Shown here: positions 43,899 through 51,793 of the stretch, piece by piece
Numbering within the stretch: position 1 is the stretch's first letter
How the letters are laid out: each line of letters begins with the position of its first letter
From: Variovorax sp. MHTC-1
GTDB taxonomy: Bacteria; Pseudomonadota; Gammaproteobacteria; Burkholderiales; Burkholderiaceae_C
Reading direction: 5' to 3'
Assembly: GCF_003984645.1 (NCBI RefSeq)
Contig: NZ_RWKI01000020.1
Coordinates: 24,774-88,773 of the forward strand
DNA: 64,000 nucleotides
Translations under genes and position numbers: made by a program
Notes under the pieces: generated by a model
Seen by the model: the letters and a program-made list of their open reading frames with translations, nothing else
Database searches by the model: none
Told to the model about the DNA's origin: nothing

Positions 43899-45356
43899 AT
43901 GAAGATCGATCACCTCATCGACGGCAAGCCGGTCGCCGGCCGCGACTACTTCCAGACCGTCAACCCCGCCACGCAGGAGGTGCTGGCCGAGGTCGCCGCT
44001 GGCGGCGAAGCCGAAGTCGATGCGGCCGTCGCAGCGGCCAGGGAAGCCTTTCCCAAATGGGCCGGCATGCCCGCACCGCAGCGCGCCAGGTTGATCCGCA
44101 AGCTCGGCGACCTGATCGCAGCCCACGTGCCCGAGATCGCGCGCACCGAGACCGACGATTGCGGCCAGGTCATCGCGCAGACCGGCAAGCAGCTGGTGCC
44201 GCGCGCGGCCGACAACTTCTATTACTTCGCCGAGATGTGCACGCGCGTCGACGGCCACACCTACCCGACCGAAACCCATCTCAACTACACGCTGTTCCAT
44301 CCGGTCGGCGTGTGCGCGCTGATCTCGCCGTGGAACGTGCCCTTCATGACCGCGACCTGGAAGGTCGCGCCCTGCCTGGCCTTCGGCAACACGGCGGTGC
44401 TGAAGATGAGCGAGCTCTCGCCGCTCACGGCCGCGCGGCTCGGCGAGCTCGCGCTCGAAGCCGGCATTCCGCCCGGCGTGCTGAACCTGGTGCACGGCTA
44501 TGGCAAGGACGCGGGTGAGCCGCTGGTCGCGCATCCGGACGTGCGCGCGATCTCCTTCACCGGGTCGACCGCCACCGGCAACCGCATCGTCAAGAGCGCA
44601 GGCCTGAAGAAGTTCAGCATGGAGCTCGGCGGCAAGAGCCCGTTCGTGATCTTCGAGGATGCCGACCTCGATCGCGCGCTCGACGCGGCGCTGTTCATGA
44701 TCTTCAGCAACAACGGCGAGCGCTGCACCGCCGGTTCCCGCATCCTGGTGCAGCAGTCGATCTATGCCGACTTCGCCGCCAGGTTCGCCGAGCGCGCGAA
44801 GCGCATCGTGGTAGGCGACCCGCTCGACGAGAAGACTATCGTCGGCCCGATGATCTCGCAGGCCCACCTGGCCAAGGTGCGCAGCTACATCGAGCTCGGG
44901 CCGAAGGAAGGCGCGACGCTTTTGTGCGGCGGGCTGGAAACGCCTAACCTTCCGGACCGCGTGAAGAAAGGCAACTACGTGATGCCCACCGTCTTCGCCG
45001 ATGTCGACAATCGCATGAAGATCGCGCAGGACGAGATCTTCGGCCCGGTTGCCTGCCTCATTCCGTTCAAGGACGAGGCCGATGCGATCCGGCTGGCCAA
45101 CGACATCCAATATGGACTGAGCAGCTACGTCTGGACCGAGAACATCGGCCGCGCGCACCGCGTCGCGGCCGCGGTGGAGGCCGGCATGTGCTTCGTCAAC
45201 AGCCAGAACGTGCGTGACCTGCGCCAGCCCTTCGGCGGCACCAAGGCCTCGGGCACGGGGCGCGAAGGCGGCACCTGGAGCTACGAGGTTTTTTGCGAGC
45301 CGAAGAACATCGCGGTGTCGATGGGTTCGCACCACATCCCGCACTGGGGAGCCTGA
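43899..45356 (+). CDS. hpaE: 5-carboxymethyl-2-hydroxymuconate semialdehyde dehydrogenase
   Basis: A 485-residue ALDH. Catalytic Cys in NNGERCTAGSR, general-base Glu in SMELGGKSPF, and NAD-fold ISFTGSTATGN. The HpaE-specific context is the flanking hpaG and hpaD genes. Oxidises CHMS to 5-carboxymethyl-2-hydroxymuconate. Separated from the Bug gene by 7 bases and from hpaD by 2, so tightly cotranscribed. The N-terminal MKIDHLIDGKPVAG is the family start. Confidence 0.93.
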   Translation: MKIDHLIDGKPVAGRDYFQTVNPATQEVLAEVAAGGEAEVDAAVAAAREAFPKWAGMPAPQRARLIRKLGDLIAAHVPEIARTETDDCGQVIAQTGKQLVPRAADNFYYFAEMCTRVDGHTYPTETHLNYTLFHPVGVCALISPWNVPFMTATWKVAPCLAFGNTAVLKMSELSPLTAARLGELALEAGIPPGVLNLVHGYGKDAGEPLVAHPDVRAISFTGSTATGNRIVKSAGLKKFSMELGGKSPFVIFEDADLDRALDAALFMIFSNNGERCTAGSRILVQQSIYADFAARFAERAKRIVVGDPLDEKTIVGPMISQAHLAKVRSYIELGPKEGATLLCGGLETPNLPDRVKKGNYVMPTVFADVDNRMKIAQDEIFGPVACLIPFKDEADAIRLANDIQYGLSSYVWTENIGRAHRVAAAVEAGMCFVNSQNVRDLRQPFGGTKASGTGREGGTWSYEVFCEPKNIAVSMGSHHIPHWGA

Positions 45357-45358
45357 CC

Positions 45359-46234
45359 ATGGGCACGCTCGCACTCGCCGCCAAGATCACGCACGTGCCG
45401 TCGATGTACCTGTCGGAGTTCCCCGGCCCGAACTTCGGCTGCCGCGACGCGGCGATCAACGGCCACAAGGAAATCGACCGCCGCTGCCGCAAACTCGGCG
45501 TCGACACCATCGTGGTCTTCGACGTGCACTGGCAGGTCAACAGCGAATACCACATCAACTGCGGCCCGCAGTTCGGCGGCACCTACACCAGCAACGAGCT
45601 GCCGCACTTCATCAAGAACATGCCCTATGCCTATCCGGGCAACCCGGCGCTGGGCCACCTGATCGCCGACGTGGCCAACGAGATGGGCGTGAAGAGCCGC
45701 GCCCACAGCGACACCACGCTGGAGCTCGAGTACGGCACCCTGGTGCCGATGCGCTACATGAATCCCGACCAGCACTACAAGGTGATCAGCATCAGCGGCT
45801 GGTGCGACTGGCACGACCTCACCGAATCGGGCCGCTTCGGGCTCGCGGTGCGGCGCGCCATCGAGGAGCGCTACGAAGGCACGGTGGCGGTGTTCGCGAG
45901 CGGCTCGCTGTCGCATCATTTCGCCGACAACGGCCGCGCGCCCGAGTTCATGCACAAGGTCTACGACCCCTTCCTCGAGCAGGTCGACCGGCGCGTGGTC
46001 CAGCTCTGGGAAGCCGGCGACTGGAAGACCTTCGTCGGCATGCTGCCGATGTACGCCGACAAGTGCTGGGGCGAAGGCGACATGCACGATACGGCGATGC
46101 TGCTCGGCCTCCTGGGCTGGGACCGCTACGAGGCGCCGGTCGAGATCGTCACGCCCTATTTCGGCAGCTCGGGCACGGGGCAGATCAACGCGATCTTTCC
46201 GGTCACGCCGCTGCCTGCAGCAGCCACCGCCTGA
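45359..46234 (+). CDS. hpaD: 3,4-dihydroxyphenylacetate 2,3-dioxygenase
   Basis: A 291-residue class III extradiol (LigB-type) dioxygenase. Expected Fe-site residues lie in ITHVPSMYL, VVFDVHWQVN, and later HHFADN; the C-terminal half has MLLGLLGWDRYEAPVEIVTPYFGSSGTGQIN. Opens the homoprotocatechuate ring to CHMS. ATG 45359 gives MGTLALAAKITHVPS, 2 bases after hpaE. The type (LigB fold, not the vicinal-oxygen-chelate type found in some Gram-positives) fits proteobacterial HpaD. Confidence 0.92.
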   Translation: MGTLALAAKITHVPSMYLSEFPGPNFGCRDAAINGHKEIDRRCRKLGVDTIVVFDVHWQVNSEYHINCGPQFGGTYTSNELPHFIKNMPYAYPGNPALGHLIADVANEMGVKSRAHSDTTLELEYGTLVPMRYMNPDQHYKVISISGWCDWHDLTESGRFGLAVRRAIEERYEGTVAVFASGSLSHHFADNGRAPEFMHKVYDPFLEQVDRRVVQLWEAGDWKTFVGMLPMYADKCWGEGDMHDTAMLLGLLGWDRYEAPVEIVTPYFGSSGTGQINAIFPVTPLPAAATA

Positions 46235-46245
46235 GGAAAAGAAAG

Positions 46246-46650
46246 ATGCCGCATCTGGTGATCCTCTACACCCCCAACATCGAGCTCGAGACCGACATGC
46301 CGGCGCTGTGCCGCGCGATGGCCGACGCCATGCTGGAGCAGCGCGACGACGAGGGCCGGCAGGTCTATCCGACCGGCGGCACCCGTGTCCTGGCCTTTCC
46401 GGCCGCGCACTACGCGGTGGCCGACGGCAAGGGCGACTACGCCTTCGTCTACCTCAACGTACGCATGGCCGCGGGACGCAGCGAAGCAGTCAAGAAGCGC
46501 ATCGGGGACGCTTTGCTGGAAAAGGCGAGGCAGCACTTCGAGCCACTGCTCGCGAAGCGGCACATCGGCATCACGCTGCAGATCGACGAGGCGCCCGGCC
46601 AGGTCTACGACGGCAAGTGCGGCAACCTGCATCCCCTGTTCAACAAATGA
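46246..46650 (+). CDS. hpaF: 5-carboxymethyl-2-hydroxymuconate delta-isomerase
   Basis: A 134-residue tautomerase-superfamily protein. It begins MPHLVILYTPNIE, so Pro becomes the N-terminal catalytic residue after Met removal, as in CHMI. GDYAFVYLNVRMAAGR is a conserved strand. Isomerises 5-carboxymethyl-2-hydroxymuconate before decarboxylation. GAGGAAAAGAAAG precedes the ATG. Its stop overlaps the hpaH start (ATGA). Confidence 0.92.
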   Translation: MPHLVILYTPNIELETDMPALCRAMADAMLEQRDDEGRQVYPTGGTRVLAFPAAHYAVADGKGDYAFVYLNVRMAAGRSEAVKKRIGDALLEKARQHFEPLLAKRHIGITLQIDEAPGQVYDGKCGNLHPLFNK

Positions 46651-47459
46651 CAAGCATGCTTGCGAAGAACGTCATCCAGCAGCTCGCCGCCGAACTGCAC
46701 GAAAGCGAGAAGTCACGCGTGCAGCTGCGGCACTTCTCCCAGCGCTTCCCCGAGATGACCATCGAGGACGGCTACGCGATCTCGCGCGAATGGGTGAAGA
46801 CCAAGCTGGCCGAGGGCCGCGTGGTCAAGGGCCACAAGATCGGACTCACCTCGCGCGCGATGCAGCTGTCCAGCCAGATCGCCGAGCCCGACTACGGCAC
46901 GCTCCTGGACGACATGTTCTTCGAGCAGGGCGGCGACATCCCGTTCACGCGCTTCATCGCGCCGCGCATCGAGGTCGAGCTGGCCTTCGTGCTCGGCAAG
47001 CGGCTGCAAGGGCCGCACGTGACGATCTTCGATGTGCTGGCAGCCACCGACTACGTGGTGCCGGCCATCGAGATCATCGATGCGCGCATCGAGCAATTCG
47101 ACCGCGAGACCAAGGCCCCTCGCCGCGTCTTCGACACCATCGCCGACAACGCGGCCAATGCCGGCATCGTGACCGGCGGGCGGCCGGTGAAGCCCGACGC
47201 GGTCGACCTGCGCTGGGTCAGCGCCCTGCTCTACAAGAACGGCGTGATCGAAGAATCGGGTGTGGCCGCGGCCGTGCTCAATCATCCGGCCACCGGCGTG
47301 GCCTGGCTCGCCAACAAGCTCGCACCCTGGGACGAATGCCTGGAGCCCGGCGAAGTGGTGCTCGGCGGCTCCTTCACGCGCCCGACCACCGCCTTGCCGG
47401 GCGATACTTTTCATGCCGACTACGGCCCTTTGGGTTCAATCTCCTTCCGCTTCGTCTGA
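46647..47459 (+). CDS. hpaH: 2-oxo-hept-4-ene-1,7-dioate hydratase
   Basis: A 270-residue FAH-superfamily hydratase, very close in pattern to E. coli HpaH: TIEDGYAISREWV, VKGHKIGLTSRAMQ, SQIAEPDYGTLLDDMFF, FIAPRIEVELAFVLGK, VFDTIADNAANAGIV and a terminal GPLGSISFRFV. Adds water to the dienoate before aldol cleavage. ATG 46647 overlaps the hpaF stop, like the other coupled junctions in this operon; an internal ATG at 46656 is possible. Confidence 0.94.
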   Translation: MTSMLAKNVIQQLAAELHESEKSRVQLRHFSQRFPEMTIEDGYAISREWVKTKLAEGRVVKGHKIGLTSRAMQLSSQIAEPDYGTLLDDMFFEQGGDIPFTRFIAPRIEVELAFVLGKRLQGPHVTIFDVLAATDYVVPAIEIIDARIEQFDRETKAPRRVFDTIADNAANAGIVTGGRPVKPDAVDLRWVSALLYKNGVIEESGVAAAVLNHPATGVAWLANKLAPWDECLEPGEVVLGGSFTRPTTALPGDTFHADYGPLGSISFRFV

Positions 47460-47471
47460 AAGCAAGCCCTC

Positions 47472-48281
47472 ATGCAAACACCCACGAATCCCTTCAAGCA
47501 AGCCCTCGTCGAAAAGCGCACGCAGATCGGCCTCTGGCTCGGCCTCGCCGATGCCTACTGCGCCGAGATCTGCGCCGGTGCCGGCTTCGACTGGCTCCTG
47601 ATCGACGGCGAGCATTCGCCCAATGGCCTGCGCAGCGTGCTGCAGCAGGCGCAGGCGATCGCCGCCTACCCCGGTGCCAACGCGATCGCGCGCGTGCCGG
47701 TCGGCCATGGCGATGTCGGCACGGCGCTCATCAAGCAGTACCTCGACCTCGGCTTGCAGACCATCCTGGTGCCGATGGTCGACACGCCCGAGCAGGCGCA
47801 GGCCATCGTGCGCGCGATGCGCTATCCGCCCTTGGGCATCCGCGGCATGGGCGGTGCACGCGCTTCGCGCTGGGGCCGCTATCCGGGCTATGCCAAGGAG
47901 GCCAACGCACGGGTCTGCCTGCTGGTGCAGGCCGAAACGCGCGAGGCGCTGGCCAACCTGGATGCGATCGCGGCCGTGGAGGGCATCGACGGCGTCTTCA
48001 TCGGCCCGGCCGATCTCTCGGCGTCGCTGGGCCACGTCGGCAACCCCAACCACCCCGAGGTCCAGGCGGCCATCGAAGATGCCATCTCCCGCATCAACCG
48101 CGCCGGCAAGGCCGCCGGCATCCTGACGCCCGACGAAGCGCAGGCGCGCAAGTACCTGGAGCTCGGCGCCCTCTTCGTCGCCGTGGGGCTCGACACCAAT
48201 CTGCTCGCGCGCAGCACCAGCGCGCTGGCCGCGCGCTTCAAGGACAACGCGCAGGCGCTGCCGGCGAGCAAGACCTACTGA
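47472..48281 (+). CDS. hpaI: 4-hydroxy-2-oxoheptane-1,7-dioate aldolase
   Basis: A 269-residue class II (metal) pyruvate aldolase of the HpcH/HpaI family: IGLWLGLADAYCAEICAGAGFDWLLIDGEHSPN, containing the catalytic His, then RVPVG, QTILVPMVDT, and GVFIGPADLSASLGH with metal-binding acidic residues. Splits the last intermediate to pyruvate and succinic semialdehyde. It ends the core hpa pathway block; the next gene starts after 104 bases. Confidence 0.93.
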   Translation: MQTPTNPFKQALVEKRTQIGLWLGLADAYCAEICAGAGFDWLLIDGEHSPNGLRSVLQQAQAIAAYPGANAIARVPVGHGDVGTALIKQYLDLGLQTILVPMVDTPEQAQAIVRAMRYPPLGIRGMGGARASRWGRYPGYAKEANARVCLLVQAETREALANLDAIAAVEGIDGVFIGPADLSASLGHVGNPNHPEVQAAIEDAISRINRAGKAAGILTPDEAQARKYLELGALFVAVGLDTNLLARSTSALAARFKDNAQALPASKTY

Positions 48282-48385
48282 TTGAAGGTAAACGCGGGGG
48301 TGCGGCACGACGGCTTGCTGGAAAAATACGCGCTCACCGTGCGCTTCAACCCCGAAGCACTACTCACCCTGGAGACAACGCCACC

Positions 48386-49375
48386 ATGAACTTCAACCGC
48401 CGCCACCTGCTGCAAACCACCGGCGCCTCGGCGCTGCTCGCGAGCATCGGCCAGCAAGCCTTTGCGCAAGCGCAGATCGAAACCGCCAAGATCATCACCG
48501 GCTTCGCCGCCGGCGGCACCTCCGACACGCTCTGCCGCCGCGTCGCCAGCAAGCTGGCACCCGGCTACGCCAATACGGCCGTGGTCGAGAACCGCACCGG
48601 CGCCGGCGGCCAGATCGCCGTCACCTACGTGAAGGGCCAGCCGGCCGACGGCGCGACCATCCTGCAGACGCCGACCTCGATCCTCACCATCTACCCGCAC
48701 ATCTACAAGAAGCTGCCGTACGACCCGCTCGTCGACCTGACGCCCGTAACCGTGGCCTGCATCTTCGACTTCGGCTTCGCGGTCGGCCCGGCCGTGCCGG
48801 CCAGCGTGAAGACGGTGCCCGAGTTCCTCGCCTGGGCCAAGGCCAATCCGACCGGCGCCAACTACGGCTCGCCAGCCGCCGGCTCGACGCCGCACTTCAT
48901 CGGCGCGCTGCTGGGCAAGAGCGCCGGCGTGGACCTCAAGCATGCGGCCTACCGCGGCACGCAGCCGGCGATGCTCGACCTGCTGGGCGGCAACATCTCC
49001 GCCGTGTCGGGACCGATCGGCGACATCTCGCAGCACCTGCCGACGGGCAAGGTGCGCATCCTCGGCGTCTCGGGCAGCAAGCGCAGCCGCTTCGCGCCCG
49101 AGGTGCCGACCTTCGGCGAGCAGGGCATCAAGGACATGGCGCACAGCGAGTGGTTCGCCTTCCTGCTGCCGGCCAAGGCCTCGCCCGAAGTGGTGGCCAA
49201 GCTGAATGCCGCGATGAAGACGGCGCTGGGCACCAAGGAAGTGATCGACGGCCTGTCGACCTTCGGCCTCGAAGCGATGTCTTCGACGCCCGGGGAACTG
49301 ACCGAGCTGATCAAGAAAGACACCGCCAAGTGGGCGCCGATCGTGAAGCAGGTCGGCTTTACTGCGGAAGGATGA
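48386..49375 (+). CDS. Bug family substrate-binding protein
   Basis: A 329-residue periplasmic protein. The leader MNFNRRHLLQTTGASALLA has an RR pair ahead of a hydrophobic core and ends AFAQA, a possible Tat-type signal. The Bug fold follows: IITGFAAGGTSDTLCRRVASKL, VVENRTGAGGQIAVTYVKG. GGAGA precedes the ATG. The third Bug gene in the window, lying between hpaI and the class II aldolase gene; it may recognise another aromatic or hydroxy acid. Confidence 0.9.
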   Translation: MNFNRRHLLQTTGASALLASIGQQAFAQAQIETAKIITGFAAGGTSDTLCRRVASKLAPGYANTAVVENRTGAGGQIAVTYVKGQPADGATILQTPTSILTIYPHIYKKLPYDPLVDLTPVTVACIFDFGFAVGPAVPASVKTVPEFLAWAKANPTGANYGSPAAGSTPHFIGALLGKSAGVDLKHAAYRGTQPAMLDLLGGNISAVSGPIGDISQHLPTGKVRILGVSGSKRSRFAPEVPTFGEQGIKDMAHSEWFAFLLPAKASPEVVAKLNAAMKTALGTKEVIDGLSTFGLEAMSSTPGELTELIKKDTAKWAPIVKQVGFTAEG

Positions 49376-49394
49376 CCCACCCCCGTTGCTTGCT

Positions 49395-49471
49395 CGCTTC
49401 GTGTAGCCGCCTCCCCCCTCAAGGGCACGACACCAGCGGCCCGGCAAAGCCGGTTCCGCGGTGTCCCCCGA
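49395..49471 (+). repeat. Dispersed intergenic repeat, family 2, copy a
   Basis: About 77 bases sharing CGCTTCGTGT, a C-run, and the core AGCGGCCCGGCAAAGCCGG then TTCCGCGGTGT with a copy at 51605-51683. The core includes a small perfect hairpin CCGGC-AAA-GCCGG. Lies in the 149-base space between the Bug and class II aldolase genes. Confidence 0.7.
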
Positions 49472-49524
49472 CGAGTCAGAGGTACTCACGCGCGGCAGGC
49501 CATTGATACCCAAAGGAACTGCCG

Positions 49525-50337
49525 ATGACCACCCATCTCGCCCCGCCGGCCAACGCGCCGGCCCGCCCCGCCATCCATCCCGACGAGCAGGAGGCCCGCC
49601 TTCAGCTCGCCGCCTGCTATCGCGTGTTCGCGATGCTGGGCTGGACCGAGATGATCTACAACCACATCACGGTGCGGCTGCCCGACAGCGTGACCGGTGG
49701 CGCCACCGGAGGGGCTTCGAGATCCCCGCAGTTCCTGATCAATCCCTTCGGCCTGCACTACAGCGAGGTCACCGCGAGCAACCTGGTCAAGATCGACCTG
49801 CAGGGCAAGGTGCTCGACGGCTCGCCCCATCCGGTCAACCCGGCCGGCTTCACGGTGCATGCCGCGATCCACGACGGGCTGCCCGATGCGCACTGCGTGA
49901 TGCACACGCACACCACGGCCGGCGTGGCCGTGGCCTGCCTGCAGGGCGGCCTCCAACAGACCAACTTCTACACCGCTCAGCTGCACGGCATGGTGGCGTA
50001 CCACGACTTCGAAGGCATCACGATCCATGCCGACGAAGGGCCGCGGCTCCTGAAGAGCATCGGCGACAAGAAGGCCGTGATCCTGCGCAACCACGGCCTG
50101 CTGGCCTGGGGCCAGACGCTGCCGCAGACCTTTGCCATCCTGTGGACCTTGCAGCGCGCCTGCGAGATCCAGATGGCGACCTTGTCCATGGGCGCGGCGA
50201 TTCCGGTGTCCGAAGACATCGCGCGCAAGTGCACGCGTGACGCGCTGCAGTTCAATCCCAAGCACGGCGGCGGGCAGGACGTGTTCGACGCGCTCGTGCG
50301 TCAGGTCGATCGCATCGACGATTCCTACAAGCACTGA
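49525..50337 (+). CDS. Class II aldolase/adducin family protein
   Basis: A 270-residue protein of the AraD/FucA fold. GWTEMIYNHITVRLP, VHAAIHDGLPDAHCVMHTHTTAGVAVACL (zinc His pair HTH) and later VILRNHGLLAWG (third His) are present. Many members are sugar-phosphate or ketone-body-like aldolases; the longer C-terminus with LWTLQRACEIQM resembles the adducin-head group of unknown substrate. Followed after 3 bases by a ketopantoate-reductase-like gene, so the two probably act in sequence. Confidence 0.88.
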   Translation: MTTHLAPPANAPARPAIHPDEQEARLQLAACYRVFAMLGWTEMIYNHITVRLPDSVTGGATGGASRSPQFLINPFGLHYSEVTASNLVKIDLQGKVLDGSPHPVNPAGFTVHAAIHDGLPDAHCVMHTHTTAGVAVACLQGGLQQTNFYTAQLHGMVAYHDFEGITIHADEGPRLLKSIGDKKAVILRNHGLLAWGQTLPQTFAILWTLQRACEIQMATLSMGAAIPVSEDIARKCTRDALQFNPKHGGGQDVFDALVRQVDRIDDSYKH

Positions 50338-50340
50338 ACC

Positions 50341-51318
50341 ATGAAAGTCTGCATCTACGGCGCCGGCGCGATCGGCGGATGGATCGGTGCCGGCCTCGCG
50401 CAGGCGGGCAATCGGCTCAACGTGGTCGCACGCGGCGCGACGCTCGAGGCGCTGCAGCGCGACGGGCTCTCGCTGATGCGCGGCGAACAGCGCACGCGCG
50501 TGCCGGTGAATGCCGTGGCCGACCCTGCAACGCTGGGCGTGCAGGACCTGGTGGTGATCGCCGTCAAGGCGCCCGCTCTGCAGGCCGTGGCGCAACAGAT
50601 CGCGCCGCTGCTCGGCCCCGACACCATCGTGCTGACCGCGATGAACGGTGTGCCCTGGTGGTTCCTGCAGGGTGGCTTCGGCGGCAGCCTGGCCGGCACG
50701 CAGCTGCAGGCCGTGGACCCGGGCGGAAAAATCGGCGAGGCGATTCCCGCGCGGCACGTGATCGGCTGCGTGGTGCATGCGAGCTGCTCGCTCGATGCGC
50801 CCGGCGTGGTCCGGCATCACTTCGGCAACGGGCTGATCATCGGCGAGCCTTCGGGCGAGGCGACGCCGCGCGCGACGCGGCTCGAGGCGCTGTTGAAGCA
50901 GGCGGGCTTCGAAGCGCGCCTCTCCGCGCAGATCCAGAAGGACGTCTGGTACAAGCTCTGGGGCAACATGACCGTGAATCCGATCAGCGCGATCACGGGC
51001 GCCACCACCGACCTGATCCTTGCCGACGACCTGGTGCGCGGCTTCATCTCGGCCGTGATGCTGGAGGCCAGGGAGATCGGCGCGCGCATCGGCATCCCGA
51101 TCGCCGAGAGTCCCGAAGACCGGCACGCGGTCACGCGCAAGCTGGGCGCCTTCAAGACCTCGATGCTGCAGGACGTCGAGGCCGGCCGCGCGGTCGAGCT
51201 CGATGCGCTGGTGTCGGTGGTGCGCGAGCTGGGCCAGCTGGCCAAGGTCGAAACGCCGTTCACCGAGGCCTTGCTGGGCCTGTCGCGGCTGCACGCGCGG
51301 CGGCTCGGCCTGTATTAG
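50341..51318 (+). CDS. 2-dehydropantoate 2-reductase family protein
   Basis: A 325-residue NADPH-dependent reductase. The Rossmann motif KVCIYGAGAIGGWIGAGLAQ, the middle VVIAVKAPALQAV, and the catalytic Lys in QKDVWYKLWGNMTVNPISAITG are present, followed by the helical ApbA_C domain. Could be PanE or a paralogue acting on another 2-oxo acid; its place beside an aldolase in a catabolic cluster favours the latter. The TAG stop is at the left boundary of repeat element copy 2. Confidence 0.85.
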   Translation: MKVCIYGAGAIGGWIGAGLAQAGNRLNVVARGATLEALQRDGLSLMRGEQRTRVPVNAVADPATLGVQDLVVIAVKAPALQAVAQQIAPLLGPDTIVLTAMNGVPWWFLQGGFGGSLAGTQLQAVDPGGKIGEAIPARHVIGCVVHASCSLDAPGVVRHHFGNGLIIGEPSGEATPRATRLEALLKQAGFEARLSAQIQKDVWYKLWGNMTVNPISAITGATTDLILADDLVRGFISAVMLEAREIGARIGIPIAESPEDRHAVTRKLGAFKTSMLQDVEAGRAVELDALVSVVRELGQLAKVETPFTEALLGLSRLHARRLGLY

Positions 51319-51583
51319 GGCCTGTTAACGCTATTTGCGGGGATCGCGTTGCCCAGCCAAGGGGCTGGATGCAAGGCGCCCGCGCGCAGCAAGGCTTGCG
51401 CCTTGCAAGCGCGGGCAACGCCGCAGACGGCCCCTTGGCTGGGCAACCCGAAGGGAAGGCCTGCCAGGGCGCGCCACTCGGCGTTGCGCTCCTTGTGCGT
51501 GCCGACGCACGCACGGCGTCGCGCGCCTTGATTGGCCCGCCCTGGCAGGCCTTCGCGACCCCGCAAATAGCGTTAGCAGGCCC
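51318..51583 (-). repeat. 266-bp palindromic repeat element, copy 2 (inverted)
   Basis: Same element as 35098-35363 but in opposite orientation, again exactly 266 bases. Terminal repeats are 51318-51342 and 51559-51583; TA flanks at 51316-51317 and 51584-51585. It differs from copy 1 at two positions. It begins at the TAG stop of the ketopantoate-reductase-like gene and is followed directly by the second repeat family. The same two hairpin arms are conserved. Confidence 0.92.
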
Positions 51584-51604
51584 TAGCTCACCCCCAGGCT
51601 CCCC

Positions 51605-51683
51605 CACTTCGTGTGTTCCGCCACCCCCCTCTCCGGGGGCAACACCGGCGGCCCGGCGAAGCCGGTTCCGCGGTGTTTCCCGA
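51605..51683 (+). repeat. Dispersed intergenic repeat, family 2, copy b
   Basis: About 79 bases similar to 49395-49471: CACTTCGTGT, C-run, GGGGGCAACACCGGCGGCC, then the hairpin CCGGC-GAA-GCCGG and TTCCGCGGTGT. It lies between repeat element copy 2 and the end of alr. The rest of 51684-51793 shows no gene or recognised signal. Confidence 0.7.
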
Positions 51684-51793
51684 ATGGCTCGCAGCGCCCC
51701 GCACTGCGGCACGAGCCGACACATAGTTGCGGCGCGGGTCGCGCTCGACCTGCGTTTCCTGGAGGCGTACCGCGCGCCAGTCCGATTGGATTT

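Noticed and set aside
46385..48385. A very long open frame overlapping hpaF, hpaH and hpaI
   Set aside because: It lies out of frame over genes with clear family motifs; only its last part (48386-49375) is the real Bug protein.
48282..48385. Possible gene remnant between hpaI and the Bug gene
   Set aside because: A short translatable stretch exists but has no recognisable motif and no start signal.
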